A stretch of 64,000 nucleotides of DNA, taken from the NCBI GenBank assembly GCA_040772665.1, contig JAXGXT010000008.1:1-64000 (forward strand). Reading direction: 5' to 3'. The position numbers and the translations under genes are program-made. The DNA comes from JAXGXT01 sp040772665. Lineage in GTDB: Bacteria; Bacillota; Clostridia; Lachnospirales; Anaerotignaceae. This document shows positions 26,224 to 34,777 of the stretch, in pieces (the first letter of the stretch is position 1; each line of letters opens with the position of its first letter). The notes below the pieces were generated by a model. It was not told the origin of the DNA and made no database searches. It saw nothing but the letters and a program-made list of their open reading frames with translations.

Positions 26224-27402
26224 TTAAGGCTGTATGCTTTTTACTGGAAATATTATATCTCTAAAAGAAGAATTAAGCCAGTTATTTATTACCTTTTCCA
26301 TTGAACTTTTCATAGTTTTTTTATTAATGTCCCTTTCGGCAACTAAATCAGTCTTAAATAATTCCTCTCCCGATGATGTTTCAACCCAAACCTTTCCAAT
26401 TACATCACCTTTTTTAACAGGGGCCTCCATACTTTTATTAATCCTTGCTTTAACTTTTATCTCCGATTTTTCCTCTTGACTAATCATTGCATACCCTTCA
26501 TCTTTCACAACAGCATTAACCTCCTTTTCATCAGAGTTAAGAACTATTGTCTTTCCGCAGTATGTTCCTTTTTCCAAAACCTTTTCAAGAGAATAATTAT
26601 TAAAACCATAGTTAAGCAGTTTTTTAGTATCTATCCACTTTTTTTCCTTGCTTGTGCCCCAGCCGCTGCCTAAAACAACAGATATAAGAGTGGCGCCATC
26701 TTTTTCTGCCGCCCCCACAAAGCAATGTCCTGCCATACCTGTAAACCCTGTTTTCACTCCCAAAGCCCCTTCAAATTCCCTTAAAAGCCGATTTTTGTTA
26801 TTAACTGTAAAAGTTCTTTTGCCGTCAGTGGAGCTTAAAGTATAGCTTAAAGTTCCTATAAGTTTTAAAAATTCTTCATTTTCTAATGCCTCACATGTAA
26901 TCAAAGCCATGTCATATGCAGTGGAATGGTTGCCGTTTTGGTCAAGCCCGTTTGGGGTAACAAAAAACGTATTGTTCGCTCCAATTTCCTCTGCCCTTTT
27001 GTTCATAATGTCAGCAAAGTTTTCAACACTTCCGCCAACATACTCTGCTATAACAACCGCTGCATCGTTGCTGCTTTCAAGCATAAGAGGGAAAAGCAAA
27101 TCTTTAAGACGATATTGCTCGCCTTTTTTAAGCCCAAGATGCACCTTTGGGGCAGATGCTGCCCTTTGTGAAACTGTTGCCGTTTCTTCAAGGTTTCCGT
27201 TTTCCAACGCAATTAAAGCTGTCATAATTTTAGTTGTGCTTGCCACTGCCAGTTCTAAATCACTGCTTCTTTCCCAAAGCACACGTTTTGTGTTCATATC
27301 CATAAGAACAGCACCTCTTGCATAAATTTCTCCAACTTGTGCCCCATAAACATTGGAAGAGGCAAGAATTAAAATAATAAATGTTAGAATAGCTTTTTTC
27401 AT
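26224..27402 (-). CDS. dacF: D-alanyl-D-alanine carboxypeptidase (DacF/PBP5 type)
   Basis: This 392-residue secreted enzyme trims pentapeptides in peptidoglycan. Signal peptide residues are 1-20. The penicillin-binding motifs are SxxK (Ser55-Lys58, STTK), SxN (SSN, 110-112) and KTG (217-219, GVKTGFTG). A PBP5-like C-terminal beta domain follows, and the end (MEKVINNWLNSSFRDI) is a likely amphipathic membrane anchor. The start ATG 27402 sits behind AAAGGGTG; the long upstream frame runs through a terminator and is rejected. Confidence 0.93.
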   Translation of the reverse strand: MKKAILTFIILILASSNVYGAQVGEIYARGAVLMDMNTKRVLWERSSDLELAVASTTKIMTALIALENGNLEETATVSQRAASAPKVHLGLKKGEQYRLKDLLFPLMLESSNDAAVVIAEYVGGSVENFADIMNKRAEEIGANNTFFVTPNGLDQNGNHSTAYDMALITCEALENEEFLKLIGTLSYTLSSTDGKRTFTVNNKNRLLREFEGALGVKTGFTGMAGHCFVGAAEKDGATLISVVLGSGWGTSKEKKWIDTKKLLNYGFNNYSLEKVLEKGTYCGKTIVLNSDEKEVNAVVKDEGYAMISQEEKSEIKVKARINKSMEAPVKKGDVIGKVWVETSSGEELFKTDLVAERDINKKTMKSSMEKVINNWLNSSFRDIIFPVKSIQP

Positions 27403-27440
27403 AATTAAATCACCCTTTAGTATTATTTCTTTAAAAACAA

Positions 27441-27472
27441 AAAAAATACCACCCTGTTTATCAGGATGGTAT
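27441..27472 (-). terminator. Terminator of the SAF-domain gene
   Basis: Minus strand: ATACCATCCTG pairs with CAGGGTGGTAT (one mismatch), followed by a run of eight T. Confidence 0.8.
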
Positions 27473-27570
27473 AAAAACATCAGCGTATTTCTCACACTTT
27501 TTGAACTGCTAAGTTCAAATCTTTATAATCTATCTCTATTATGCCTTTGTAAATCTTTTAATTTTTTATA

Positions 27571-27849
27571 TCAGCTTTTAAGTTTACTGCTCATATTATG
27601 CGTATGAACATGTTCACCTGTTTCTATATCACTTAAAGCATAACCAATCTTTTGTCCGTATTTGAAAACAGGACTGCCTTTTTTCATATAGCTTAAAGCT
27701 ACCTTATGATAAATGGGCACAGAGTTTATAACCTTTACCACATCACAATCAGCACCCTTAAACTTATATGTAACCACATCACCGGGGGATAAAGGCATTG
27801 TTACTGTAGCAACCGTATCTTTTTCATTAAGCTTAACACAAGCATTCAT
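27571..27849 (-). CDS. SAF-domain protein, UxaA (altronate dehydratase) N-terminal-like
   Basis: The 92-residue protein consists of one SAF fold: KLNEKDTVATVTMPLSPGDV, then VPIYHKVALSYMKKGSPVFKYGQKIGYA and the closing GEHVHTHNM. That last motif is characteristic of the N-terminal domain of the UxaA/GarD dehydratase family. The large catalytic half is absent here, so it is a stand-alone small subunit or an orphan. ATG follows GGGAGGTAG. It is monocistronic with its own terminator. Confidence 0.82.
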   Translation of the reverse strand: MNACVKLNEKDTVATVTMPLSPGDVVTYKFKGADCDVVKVINSVPIYHKVALSYMKKGSPVFKYGQKIGYALSDIETGEHVHTHNMSSKLKS

Positions 27850-28015
27850 AATGACTACCTCCCAAAAAATAATAATTTTACTCTTAACTAAGATAATACA
27901 TTATAAAACATTTCCTAACAAGTGATAAATTAAATATGGCAGCCTTTTTTTGCTGGCTTTTTAAAATCTTTTTGAAGCAGATAATGTTTTTTGATGCTTT
28001 ATAGAGTAAACAATT

Positions 28016-29200
28016 TTAAGCAATTGCTTCTTCATGATAATTTTTCATAATTAAACTAAGCATTGACGGTGTTAAAAGCGAAGTCATTATAACCACAAGT
28101 ATAATTGCAGGAAAAACCTCAGGAGTTATTAACCCAAGGCTTATACCCCTTTGGGCAATCATAAGTGATACCTCACCCCTTGAAACCATTCCTATACCTA
28201 TGCCTAATGCCTGCCTGTTTGTCATTTTAAATAACTTTGCCGACAAACCGCATCCTATAAGCTTTGTTAATATAGCAGTTAATAAAAGTACAGCAGCAAA
28301 CAAAATGATGTGAGGAGTCATTCCTACCATACTTGTTTTAATACCTATACCTGCAAAAAATACAGGGGTAAAAAATATATATGCCGAAACTGCAATTCTT
28401 TTTGCAATTGTGTTTCTTGTTATTCCTAAATTGCAAAGTATAAGCCCTGCAAAATATGCGCCTGTAATATCGGCAACACCAAAAAACTTTTCTGCAGAAT
28501 ATGACATTAAAAAGCAAAATGCCAAAGCCCAAACTGCAACCCTTTTACTTTTTTCATGATTTCTGCCAACAAAGTCAAATATATGACGTGCCGCAAGCCC
28601 TATAACCAACATGAAAAGGAAAAAAGAAACTATCTTGGCAAGAACCACAAACTGATTTACACCGCTCTTAACAAACCCTGACATAAACGAAAGCACAACA
28701 ATGCCAAGTATATCATCTATAATAGCCGCTCCTACAATAGCATTTCCCACCTTTGTTCTAAGTTTTCCGCCTTCGTTAAGAGTTTCAATTGTTATACTCA
28801 CTGATGTGGAAACAAAAACAACAGCAATAAAAGATGCTCTCATCACGTTCTCTGCCGTAAACGAATCTTCAAAAAACAAATAATATACAACAAAACAGCC
28901 AAGAAAAGTAACAATAACACCCATTATAGCTATAAAAAAGGCCATAAACCCCATTTTCTTAAGCTCCCTTAAATCGGTGTCAATGCCTGCCATAAACATC
29001 AGCATTATTACTCCGATTTCTCCTGATTTAATAATAAAATCAGTTTCTTTTAAAATCCCTAAAAAACTGGGGCCAAGAATAATTCCCGCAATAATTGCAC
29101 CTACCACCTGTGGAAGATTAAGCCGTTCAGTAAACAACCCAAAAGCCTTTGTAAATATTAATATAATAGAAATTGCAAGTAAAAAATCATATGAATCCAT
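28016..29200 (-). CDS. Kef-type cation:proton antiporter (CPA2), copy 1
   Basis: The 394-residue membrane protein has about 12-13 helices and belongs to the CPA2/Na_H_exchanger family. Characteristic blocks are LPQVVGAIIAGIILGPSFLGI, VGNAIVGAAIIDDILGIVVL (the paired Asp of the ion site) and GMVSRGEVSLMIAQRG. There is no TrkA-N domain, so it is the short form. The start ATG 29200 follows AGAGGTGG. A close paralogue, including promoter sequence, lies 487 bp upstream. Confidence 0.9.
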   Translation of the reverse strand: MDSYDFLLAISIILIFTKAFGLFTERLNLPQVVGAIIAGIILGPSFLGILKETDFIIKSGEIGVIMLMFMAGIDTDLRELKKMGFMAFFIAIMGVIVTFLGCFVVYYLFFEDSFTAENVMRASFIAVVFVSTSVSITIETLNEGGKLRTKVGNAIVGAAIIDDILGIVVLSFMSGFVKSGVNQFVVLAKIVSFFLFMLVIGLAARHIFDFVGRNHEKSKRVAVWALAFCFLMSYSAEKFFGVADITGAYFAGLILCNLGITRNTIAKRIAVSAYIFFTPVFFAGIGIKTSMVGMTPHIILFAAVLLLTAILTKLIGCGLSAKLFKMTNRQALGIGIGMVSRGEVSLMIAQRGISLGLITPEVFPAIILVVIMTSLLTPSMLSLIMKNYHEEAIA

Positions 29201-29279
29201 TAAAACCACCTCTATAATCGCTAAGTAGCTTTAGAGTAAAAATGACGCATGCATTCGCCTTTTCATTCTAAGCATTCTG

Positions 29280-29308
29280 ATTATAGAGAAGTTAAGTCTT
29301 TAATTCAA
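29280..29308 (-). promoter_or_regulatory. Promoter of antiporter copy 1
   Basis: Minus strand: -35 TTGAAT (29308-29303), 17-bp spacer, -10 TATAAT (29285-29280). Copy 2 has the same arrangement. Confidence 0.75.
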
Positions 29309-29319
29309 GTTTTATAAAA

Positions 29320-29340
29320 ATAAATAGTATGCAAACTTTT
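29320..29340 (-). repeat. Conserved 21-bp block upstream of antiporter promoter 1
   Basis: ATAAATAGTATGCAAACTTT plus one T (plus strand) lies 11 bp upstream of the -35. An exact copy is at 30988-31008 at the same position relative to the second antiporter promoter. It is a candidate operator or UP element. Confidence 0.7.
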
Positions 29341-29632
29341 TTGTGTCACACATATATTTTTTCATATAAAAAACTATTGTTTTTATAAAAATGCGTAAAT
29401 TAGAATTTTACTTTGTGCATTTTTACAGTAGCACTAAATGTTGTGTAACTAACATAAGTAAAAATAAGGCTTTTAAAGATATAAGAAAAAAAATCTTAAA
29501 ATTTCTACAAAATTTTATAAAACTTGCAAAAACAAAAATTTTTATCTAAAAGACATTTAAAGTTATTAAAAAGTATATCTTTACGTAAAATAAAAATCTA
29601 TACAATTTAAAAATTAAATGTTCGCAATATGA
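29341..29632. other. AT-rich intergenic region upstream of antiporter copy 1
   Basis: No convincing gene. The segment near 29412-29434 (TTTGTGCATTTTT...CAGTAGCAC) is also found near 31079-31103, so the shared DNA between the two antiporter units extends beyond the promoter. Confidence 0.5.
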
Positions 29633-29675
29633 AAAACAGGATCTAAGCAATATAAAAATGCCTCAATCCTGTTTT
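29633..29675 (-). terminator. Terminator of antiporter copy 2
   Basis: AAAACAGGAT (29633-29642) pairs with ATCCTGTTTT (29666-29675), giving a T-run on the minus strand, 11 bp past the stop. Confidence 0.8.
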
Positions 29676-29686
29676 CTCACTTCTTA

Positions 29687-30871
29687 TTAACTTGTTTTTA
29701 TTTCTTTATGATCTCTCATTGCAAAACTAAGCATGGCAGGAGTTAGAAGAGATGTCATAATTACAACAAGAATTACTGCCGGAAAAACCTGAAGGCTAAT
29801 TATCCCTATATGCAGTCCTCTTTGAGCAATCATTAACCCTACTTCTCCTCTTGAAACCATTCCCGCTCCGACGGCAACAGCCTCTTTATTGCTCATTTTA
29901 AAAGGCTTGGTTGCTAAGCCGCAGCCTATAAGCTTTGTTAATATAGCAACTATTAAAAGAACAATTGCAAATATAAAAGTATGTAGCGTCATACCCATTA
30001 TATTTGTCTTTATTCCAATGCTTGCAAAGAAAATTGGCGAAAAAAACACATATGATGTAACCACCACTCTCTTAACAATTGTATTTCTTGTTATTCCAAG
30101 ATTGCAAAGAATAAGCCCAGCCAAATAAGAACCTGTTATGTCTGCAACACCAAAAAATCTTTCTGCAAAGTATGCCATAAATAAACAAAATGATAAAGCC
30201 CAAACAGAAACCCTTCTGCTTTTTCCATGGTTTCTTCCTATAAAGTCGAATATATGCCTTGCGGCAACCCCAACAATTAAAGTAAACACAAAAAAACCTA
30301 AAATCTTTCCTATAACCATAAGTTGATTAACATCAGATTCAACAAATCCTGACATAAAAGATAATGCAATAATACCAAGAATATCGTCAATTATAGCTGC
30401 ACTGACAATAGCATTTCCAACCTTTGTGTTAAGCTTTCCCATTTCATTTAGTGTTTCAACAGTTATGCTAACAGAGGTTGCAACAAAAATAATTCCGAAA
30501 AATGATGCCTTCATTACATTTGCAGCTGTAAAGCTGTCTTCAAAAAACAAATAATATACAAGAGAACATCCAATAAACGGCACAATAACTCCCATCAAAG
30601 CTATAAAAAACGCCATGAATCCCACTTTTTTAAGTTCTATTAAATCAGTGTCAAGACCTGCAACAAACATAAGCATAATTACACCAATTTCTGCTGTCTT
30701 TGATAAAAACTCAGTTTCTTGTAAAATACCAACACCGCTTGGTCCAAGAATAATTCCTGCAATAATAGCACCAACAACTTGGGGGAGATTAAGTCTTTCT
30801 GTAAATAAGCCAAAAACTTTTGTAAATAACAGTATAATTGCAATAGCAAGCAAAAAATCGTACGAACCCAT
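29687..30871 (-). CDS. Kef-type cation:proton antiporter (CPA2), copy 2
   Basis: The 394-residue paralogue of the 28016 gene has the same length and the same landmarks (ILGPSGVGIL, VGNAIVSAAIIDDILGIIAL, GMVSRGEVGLMIAQRG). Most positions are identical. Differences cluster in the loops and in the last 15 residues. ATG 30871 follows AGAGGTGA. The pair arose by tandem duplication that included the promoter. The two may differ in ion or pH range, but the sequence does not say which. Confidence 0.9.
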   Translation of the reverse strand: MGSYDFLLAIAIILLFTKVFGLFTERLNLPQVVGAIIAGIILGPSGVGILQETEFLSKTAEIGVIMLMFVAGLDTDLIELKKVGFMAFFIALMGVIVPFIGCSLVYYLFFEDSFTAANVMKASFFGIIFVATSVSITVETLNEMGKLNTKVGNAIVSAAIIDDILGIIALSFMSGFVESDVNQLMVIGKILGFFVFTLIVGVAARHIFDFIGRNHGKSRRVSVWALSFCLFMAYFAERFFGVADITGSYLAGLILCNLGITRNTIVKRVVVTSYVFFSPIFFASIGIKTNIMGMTLHTFIFAIVLLIVAILTKLIGCGLATKPFKMSNKEAVAVGAGMVSRGEVGLMIAQRGLHIGIISLQVFPAVILVVIMTSLLTPAMLSFAMRDHKEIKTS

Positions 30872-30947
30872 TAAATCACCTCTTATAATTACTGAATGTC
30901 ATAAAAAAGAAACCCTCACATTTTCATTTTTACTTCAAACACCCTGA

Positions 30948-30976
30948 ATTATAGGCATGTTCTTCTATTAATTCAA
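30948..30976 (-). promoter_or_regulatory. Promoter of antiporter copy 2
   Basis: Minus strand: -35 TTGAAT (30976-30971), 17-bp spacer, -10 TATAAT (30953-30948). Confidence 0.75.
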
Positions 30977-30987
30977 GCCTTATACGA

Positions 30988-31008
30988 ATAAATAGTATGC
31001 AAACTTTT
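30988..31008 (-). repeat. Conserved 21-bp block upstream of antiporter promoter 2
   Basis: Identical to 29320-29340 and again 11 bp upstream of the -35. Confidence 0.7.
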
Positions 31009-31320
31009 CGTATGCGTCGCATTAACTTTTGTGCAAAAAGACATTGACTTTTTTAAAAAGCAAGATAATTATTTTTGTTTTGTGCATTTTTTTCAGTAGC
31101 ACAGTTTTAAGTGCTACTGACGCCCATATAATCAGGGATTTTAATGTTAAAATTAAAAATAAGCACAAAACAGCACTTCTTAACAAAAATAGAATAACTG
31201 TCTTTAAAAGACATAAATATGGAAATAAAGTCAAAGACTTAAGCTTTTTTGAAATTTTTTTATATTATTTCTTTAAAAAACAAGCAAATTTACTAAGGCT
31301 CAAAGATTTTATTCAATATA
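31009..31320. other. Intergenic region between antiporter copy 2 and scpB
   Basis: A 110-codon plus-strand frame from TTG 31029 begins with a signal-peptide-like stretch (IIIFVLCIFFSSTVLSA). It has no ribosome site and runs through the terminator at 31321, so I do not call it a gene. GTGCATTTTT...CAGTAGCAC near 31080-31103 echoes the region upstream of copy 1. Confidence 0.4.
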
Positions 31321-31347
31321 AAAATGCCTGTCTTCGCAGGCATTTTT
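31321..31347. terminator. Terminator of the scpAB operon
   Basis: AAAATGCCTG (31321-31330) pairs with CAGGCATTTT (31337-31346) around TCTTCG. It is T-rich on both strands and lies just past the scpB stop. Confidence 0.85.
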
Positions 31348-31374
31348 ATGTATTGCTATAATAATAAAACTTAC

Positions 31375-31884
31375 TTATTCATCAAGCTTTGGCAGCTGTT
31401 TCGTAGAAGAAAATCCAAAATATCTTAAAAACTCCTTTGTTGTTGCAAATAATATTGGCTTGCCGGGTGCATCAACCCTACCTGCTTCAGCAACAAGCCC
31501 TCTTTCAATAAGCTTGTTTACGGCATGGTCTGCATTAACACCACGTATCTCCTCAATTTGCTGTTTAGTTACAGGCTGTTTGTATGCAATTATTGCCAAA
31601 GTTTCAAGAAGGCTTTGCGTAAGAGTTTGCTTTCTTGTATTTTTATATATGCTCCTTATAAAATCAAAACAGTGTGCCGCCGTACACATTTGATATCCGC
31701 TGTCAATCTCCACAATTTGTATTCCACGTTTATCACAGCGGTATTTGTCTGCAAGTGAATTTATGATAGCCTTTGTTGTTGCCTTGTCCATATTTACGGC
31801 ATCGGCAATAACCGATAAAGAAACAGCCTCTCCCGAAACAAACAAAATCGATTCAATAACAGCTTCTATCTCACTTATCTTCAT
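31375..31884 (-). CDS. scpB: Segregation and condensation protein B
   Basis: The 169-residue subunit of the SMC-ScpAB condensin has two winged-helix domains. Landmarks are EAVIESILFVSGEAVS at the N-terminus and LETLAIIAYKQPVTKQQIEEIRGV in the middle, followed by LIERGLVAEAGR. It immediately follows scpA with no gap, so the two are cotranscribed. Confidence 0.95.
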   Translation of the reverse strand: MKISEIEAVIESILFVSGEAVSLSVIADAVNMDKATTKAIINSLADKYRCDKRGIQIVEIDSGYQMCTAAHCFDFIRSIYKNTRKQTLTQSLLETLAIIAYKQPVTKQQIEEIRGVNADHAVNKLIERGLVAEAGRVDAPGKPILFATTKEFLRYFGFSSTKQLPKLDE

Positions 31885-32646
31885 CTATATCTCTTCCTTG
31901 TCACTTCCATTATATTTAGTTATAAAAATTTTAGAGAATGTATCTTCTTGCTCTATGTTTACAACCTTTGTTTTAATAAGCTCAAGCAAAGCTATAAAAG
32001 TAACAACAACTTCAGCTTTTCTTGTGTCTTTTCGAAAAATTTCCCAAAAGGTTATTTTGGGCGAAAGCACAAGCAAGTCTTTTATATATTCAGCCTTTTC
32101 TTCAACAGTGTATAAATCTCTTTCAACAGCTTTAAAGCTGCTTCTTACCCTGTCAATCTTTCTTTCTTTTCTTTTCATAACCTCGGCAAAAGCATTGTAT
32201 ATATGCTCAAAAGATATTCCCTCTAAAAAATCATCAATATCAGCCTGCGGCCCTTCTTTAAAAATATGTAAAGACGGGTCTGCATCCTTAAAAATATTTA
32301 AGGCCGCCTTTTCTTCCCTTTCACGAAAATCATCGGTTATATTTTTAAACTTTTTATATTCAATAAGCTTTTCCACCAACTCCAAACGAGGGTCAATTTC
32401 TTCTTCCTCATTTTTTTCTTTCGGCAGAAGCATTCTTGATTTAAGTTCTAAAAGGGTAGCCGCCATAACTAAAAACTCACTCATAACCTCCATGTTTCTT
32501 TTTTGGGCATCTTGAATAATCTCAAAATACTGGTCGGCAATTTTAGAAATAGGTATGTCATAAATATCGATTTTATCTTTTTCTATCATATGATATAAAA
32601 GGTTTAAAGGGCCTTGAAAGTTTTCAAGTTTAAAAGTTATATCCAT
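31885..32646 (-). CDS. scpA: Segregation and condensation protein A
   Basis: The 253-residue kleisin closes the SMC ring in chromosome segregation. The N-terminal block FKLENFQGPLNLLYHMIEKDKIDIYDIPI and the following FLVMAATLLELKSRMLLP are diagnostic. The C-terminal winged helix (ELIKTKVVNIEQEDTFSKI) is present. ATG 32646 follows AAGGTG. It is downstream of the M50-like gene by 20 bp. Confidence 0.95.
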   Translation of the reverse strand: MDITFKLENFQGPLNLLYHMIEKDKIDIYDIPISKIADQYFEIIQDAQKRNMEVMSEFLVMAATLLELKSRMLLPKEKNEEEEIDPRLELVEKLIEYKKFKNITDDFREREEKAALNIFKDADPSLHIFKEGPQADIDDFLEGISFEHIYNAFAEVMKRKERKIDRVRSSFKAVERDLYTVEEKAEYIKDLLVLSPKITFWEIFRKDTRKAEVVVTFIALLELIKTKVVNIEQEDTFSKIFITKYNGSDKEEI

Positions 32647-32666
32647 ATTTTTTTCACCTTAATTCT

Positions 32667-33251
32667 TTAAGAAAAAAGAGCCATAATTAAGCTTATAATC
32701 GGAGAAAAAATTATGTTTGTATAGCCTAAAAACAACATAAAAAGAAATCCCATCTGTATAATTTTTTCATATTGTATATATTTAAAATATGAATTTGCAG
32801 GCATTAGTACACTTAAAACCTTAACACCATCCATTGGTGAAACAGGCACAATGTTATATACAGCCAAAGCTATGCTGTGAAAAGCCATATAATAAAGCAA
32901 AACTTCAACAACAGAGCCTTTTATAAAAAACTTGATTAATGTAAGAAAAATAATTCCTGCAACAAGATTTGAAATAATAGGTGCAATTGCAGTTATAAGA
33001 GTATCATTTTTTCTGTTTTTATAAAACATTGCGTTTGTTTCCACAGGCTTGCCCCACCCAAACCCTGTCAAAAAACATAGTATAAAGCCTATAGGCTCAA
33101 AATGTTTTACGGGATTAATTGTAAGCCTGCCTTCATTTTTAGGTTTTTTATCGCCTAAAGCAGTGGATGTTGCCGCTCTTACAAATTCGTGCAAAGTTGT
33201 TGCAAATATTACTCCAAGGGCTTTAAAAGCCAAAACAATTAACGAATTCAT
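32667..33251 (-). CDS. M50-family site-2-protease-like membrane protein with altered zinc motif
   Basis: The 194-residue multi-pass protein has the layout of small site-2 proteases usually found beside scpAB. Typical sequences are HEFAHA near the N-terminus and N-x-x-P-x-x-P-x-DG near the C-terminus. Here the first motif reads HEFVRA, so the second zinc-ligand His of HExxH is Arg (codon AGA), while NIVPVSPMDGVKV keeps the Asp. Proteolytic activity is therefore doubtful. GKPVETN after the GFGWG segment is also typical of the family. ATG 33251 follows AAAGGAG. Confidence 0.85.
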   Translation of the reverse strand: MNSLIVLAFKALGVIFATTLHEFVRAATSTALGDKKPKNEGRLTINPVKHFEPIGFILCFLTGFGWGKPVETNAMFYKNRKNDTLITAIAPIISNLVAGIIFLTLIKFFIKGSVVEVLLYYMAFHSIALAVYNIVPVSPMDGVKVLSVLMPANSYFKYIQYEKIIQMGFLFMLFLGYTNIIFSPIISLIMALFS

Positions 33252-33327
33252 GTTTTCTCCTTTTTTATCTAATTTAATTTACTCTATAATATCAAACTTT
33301 TAAAAACATTGTCAAGGATACAAAAAC

Positions 33328-33362
33328 ACACCTTGAACAGGCCGTCATGCCAGTCAAGGTGT
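33328..33362 (-). terminator. Terminator of ctpA
   Basis: ACACCTTGA pairs with TCAAGGTGT, and GTTTTTG follows on the minus strand. Confidence 0.8.
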
Positions 33363-33384
33363 ATTCTTATTAATATGGTCAGCT

Positions 33385-34563
33385 TTACTGTCCTTTTTCT
33401 TTTAAAACCTCAATTGCCTTTTGAAGCTGTGTGTCTTCTTTTGAATCTGTTATGGTTGCTTTAAACTTTCCCTCAGGAAGTTCCGTAATATAATCAGGCT
33501 CAATTCCCTCTCCTTGTATGCATACACCTTTTGGAGTGTAATATTTTTGAATGGTGATTTTAACAGCAGATCCGTCAGGAAGAGGATAAAGATTTTGAAC
33601 AAGCCCCTTGCCAAATGTTTGTGTTCCAACAAGCACCCCTGTTTTGCTGTCTTGAACTGCCCCTGCCAAAATTTCTGACGCACTGGCGCTGTTGCCGTTT
33701 ACAAGCACCACCAAAGGCACATTAATATGATTGGCATCAGATTTATAATCTATTCTGTTGCCGTCTTTATCAATTGTATAAACAATTATACCCTTTGGTA
33801 TAATTTCATCGGCAATTTTATTTACAACCTCTAAAACTCCGCCCGGGTTATCCCTCACATCAATAATAAGCCCCTTTGCGCCCTCAGACATAAGCCTTTC
33901 GTATTCCTCAACAAACTGTTCATATGTATTCACTTTAAAGCCTGAAATCTCAATATATGCAAGGTTATCGTCAAGCATTTTTCCGTAAATGCTTGGAACT
34001 TCAACATTTTCTCTGTTCATTGTAAAATCAAGCTCTTTTTCATCTCTTATAACCGTTATTGTCACTTCTGTGTTTTCTTCACCTTTAATAAGCGATATCA
34101 CTTCATTGGAATCTAATCCAACAACATCTTTCCCGTCAACCTTTATTATTGTATCCCCCGGCTTTATTCCCGCACTTTCAGCAGGTGTATTTGGAATAGG
34201 GGAAATAACCGTCAGCACTCCTTTTTCCAAATCAGCAATAACATTAATTCCAACACCCATAAAAGAACCGTTTGTGCTTTCTCTGAACTGATTTACCTGG
34301 TCAATTGTAAGATAGCTTGTGTAAGGGTCGCCGATGCTGCTTACCATGCCGTAGTATGCCCCCTCAAGCAATTCTTCATTTTGAATGTCTTCAACATAAT
34401 AGCTGTCAAGAAGGTTCATTATGTAACTCATTTTTTCTTCCACCGGCATATTGTCTTTAAGCTTTGCACTCATTGTTACAGAAGTAGTATTAATCACACC
34501 TATTGATATAAAACATACTAAAATACCTGCCGCAACACCACCGAAAAACGTTTTTCTATTCAT
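33385..34563 (-). CDS. Carboxy-terminal processing protease (S41, CtpA-like)
   Basis: The 392-residue exported serine protease has a signal anchor (about 6-25), a PDZ domain (about 85-165; MGVGINVIADLEKGVLTVISPIPNTPAE) and an S41 catalytic domain. The catalytic Ser is in VNGNSASASEILAG and the Lys in TFGKGLVQ, so the Ser-Lys dyad is intact. The start ATG 34563 follows AAGGAGC; the 16-residue upstream extension lies before that site. Next to the EnvC-like and FtsEX genes it probably processes envelope or division proteins. Confidence 0.93.
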   Translation of the reverse strand: MNRKTFFGGVAAGILVCFISIGVINTTSVTMSAKLKDNMPVEEKMSYIMNLLDSYYVEDIQNEELLEGAYYGMVSSIGDPYTSYLTIDQVNQFRESTNGSFMGVGINVIADLEKGVLTVISPIPNTPAESAGIKPGDTIIKVDGKDVVGLDSNEVISLIKGEENTEVTITVIRDEKELDFTMNRENVEVPSIYGKMLDDNLAYIEISGFKVNTYEQFVEEYERLMSEGAKGLIIDVRDNPGGVLEVVNKIADEIIPKGIIVYTIDKDGNRIDYKSDANHINVPLVVLVNGNSASASEILAGAVQDSKTGVLVGTQTFGKGLVQNLYPLPDGSAVKITIQKYYTPKGVCIQGEGIEPDYITELPEGKFKATITDSKEDTQLQKAIEVLKEKGQ

Positions 34564-34736
34564 TAACTTCCAGCTCCTTAAAGGTATTATAATGTAAAGG
34601 AGTTTATTCATATACTAAAAAACAATACTGCACATGGTAACTCCCTATATTTTAATTGTATTATCTTTCTCTGACTTTTATTATACTGCTGTAAAAACAT
34701 AATTTGTTTAAATTTATGTGAACATTTAAATAAATA

Positions 34737-34772
34737 AAAGAGCGGCTTTTTATAATAACCGCTCTCTTTTTA
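34737..34772 (-). terminator. Terminator after the M23 activator gene
   Basis: AGAGCGG pairs with CCGCTCT, with T-rich sequence on the minus-strand side. It separates the ftsEX module from ctpA. Confidence 0.75.
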
Positions 34773-34777
34773 TAATT

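Noticed and set aside
26224..27495. Longer dacF reading frame starting at 27495
   Set aside because: The extra 31 codons run through the terminator of the preceding gene; ATG 27402 has the ribosome site and a proper signal peptide.
31029..31361. 110-codon plus-strand frame starting with a signal-peptide-like stretch
   Set aside because: No ribosome site, TTG start, reads through the scpAB terminator, and it shares motifs with the noncoding region upstream of the other antiporter copy.
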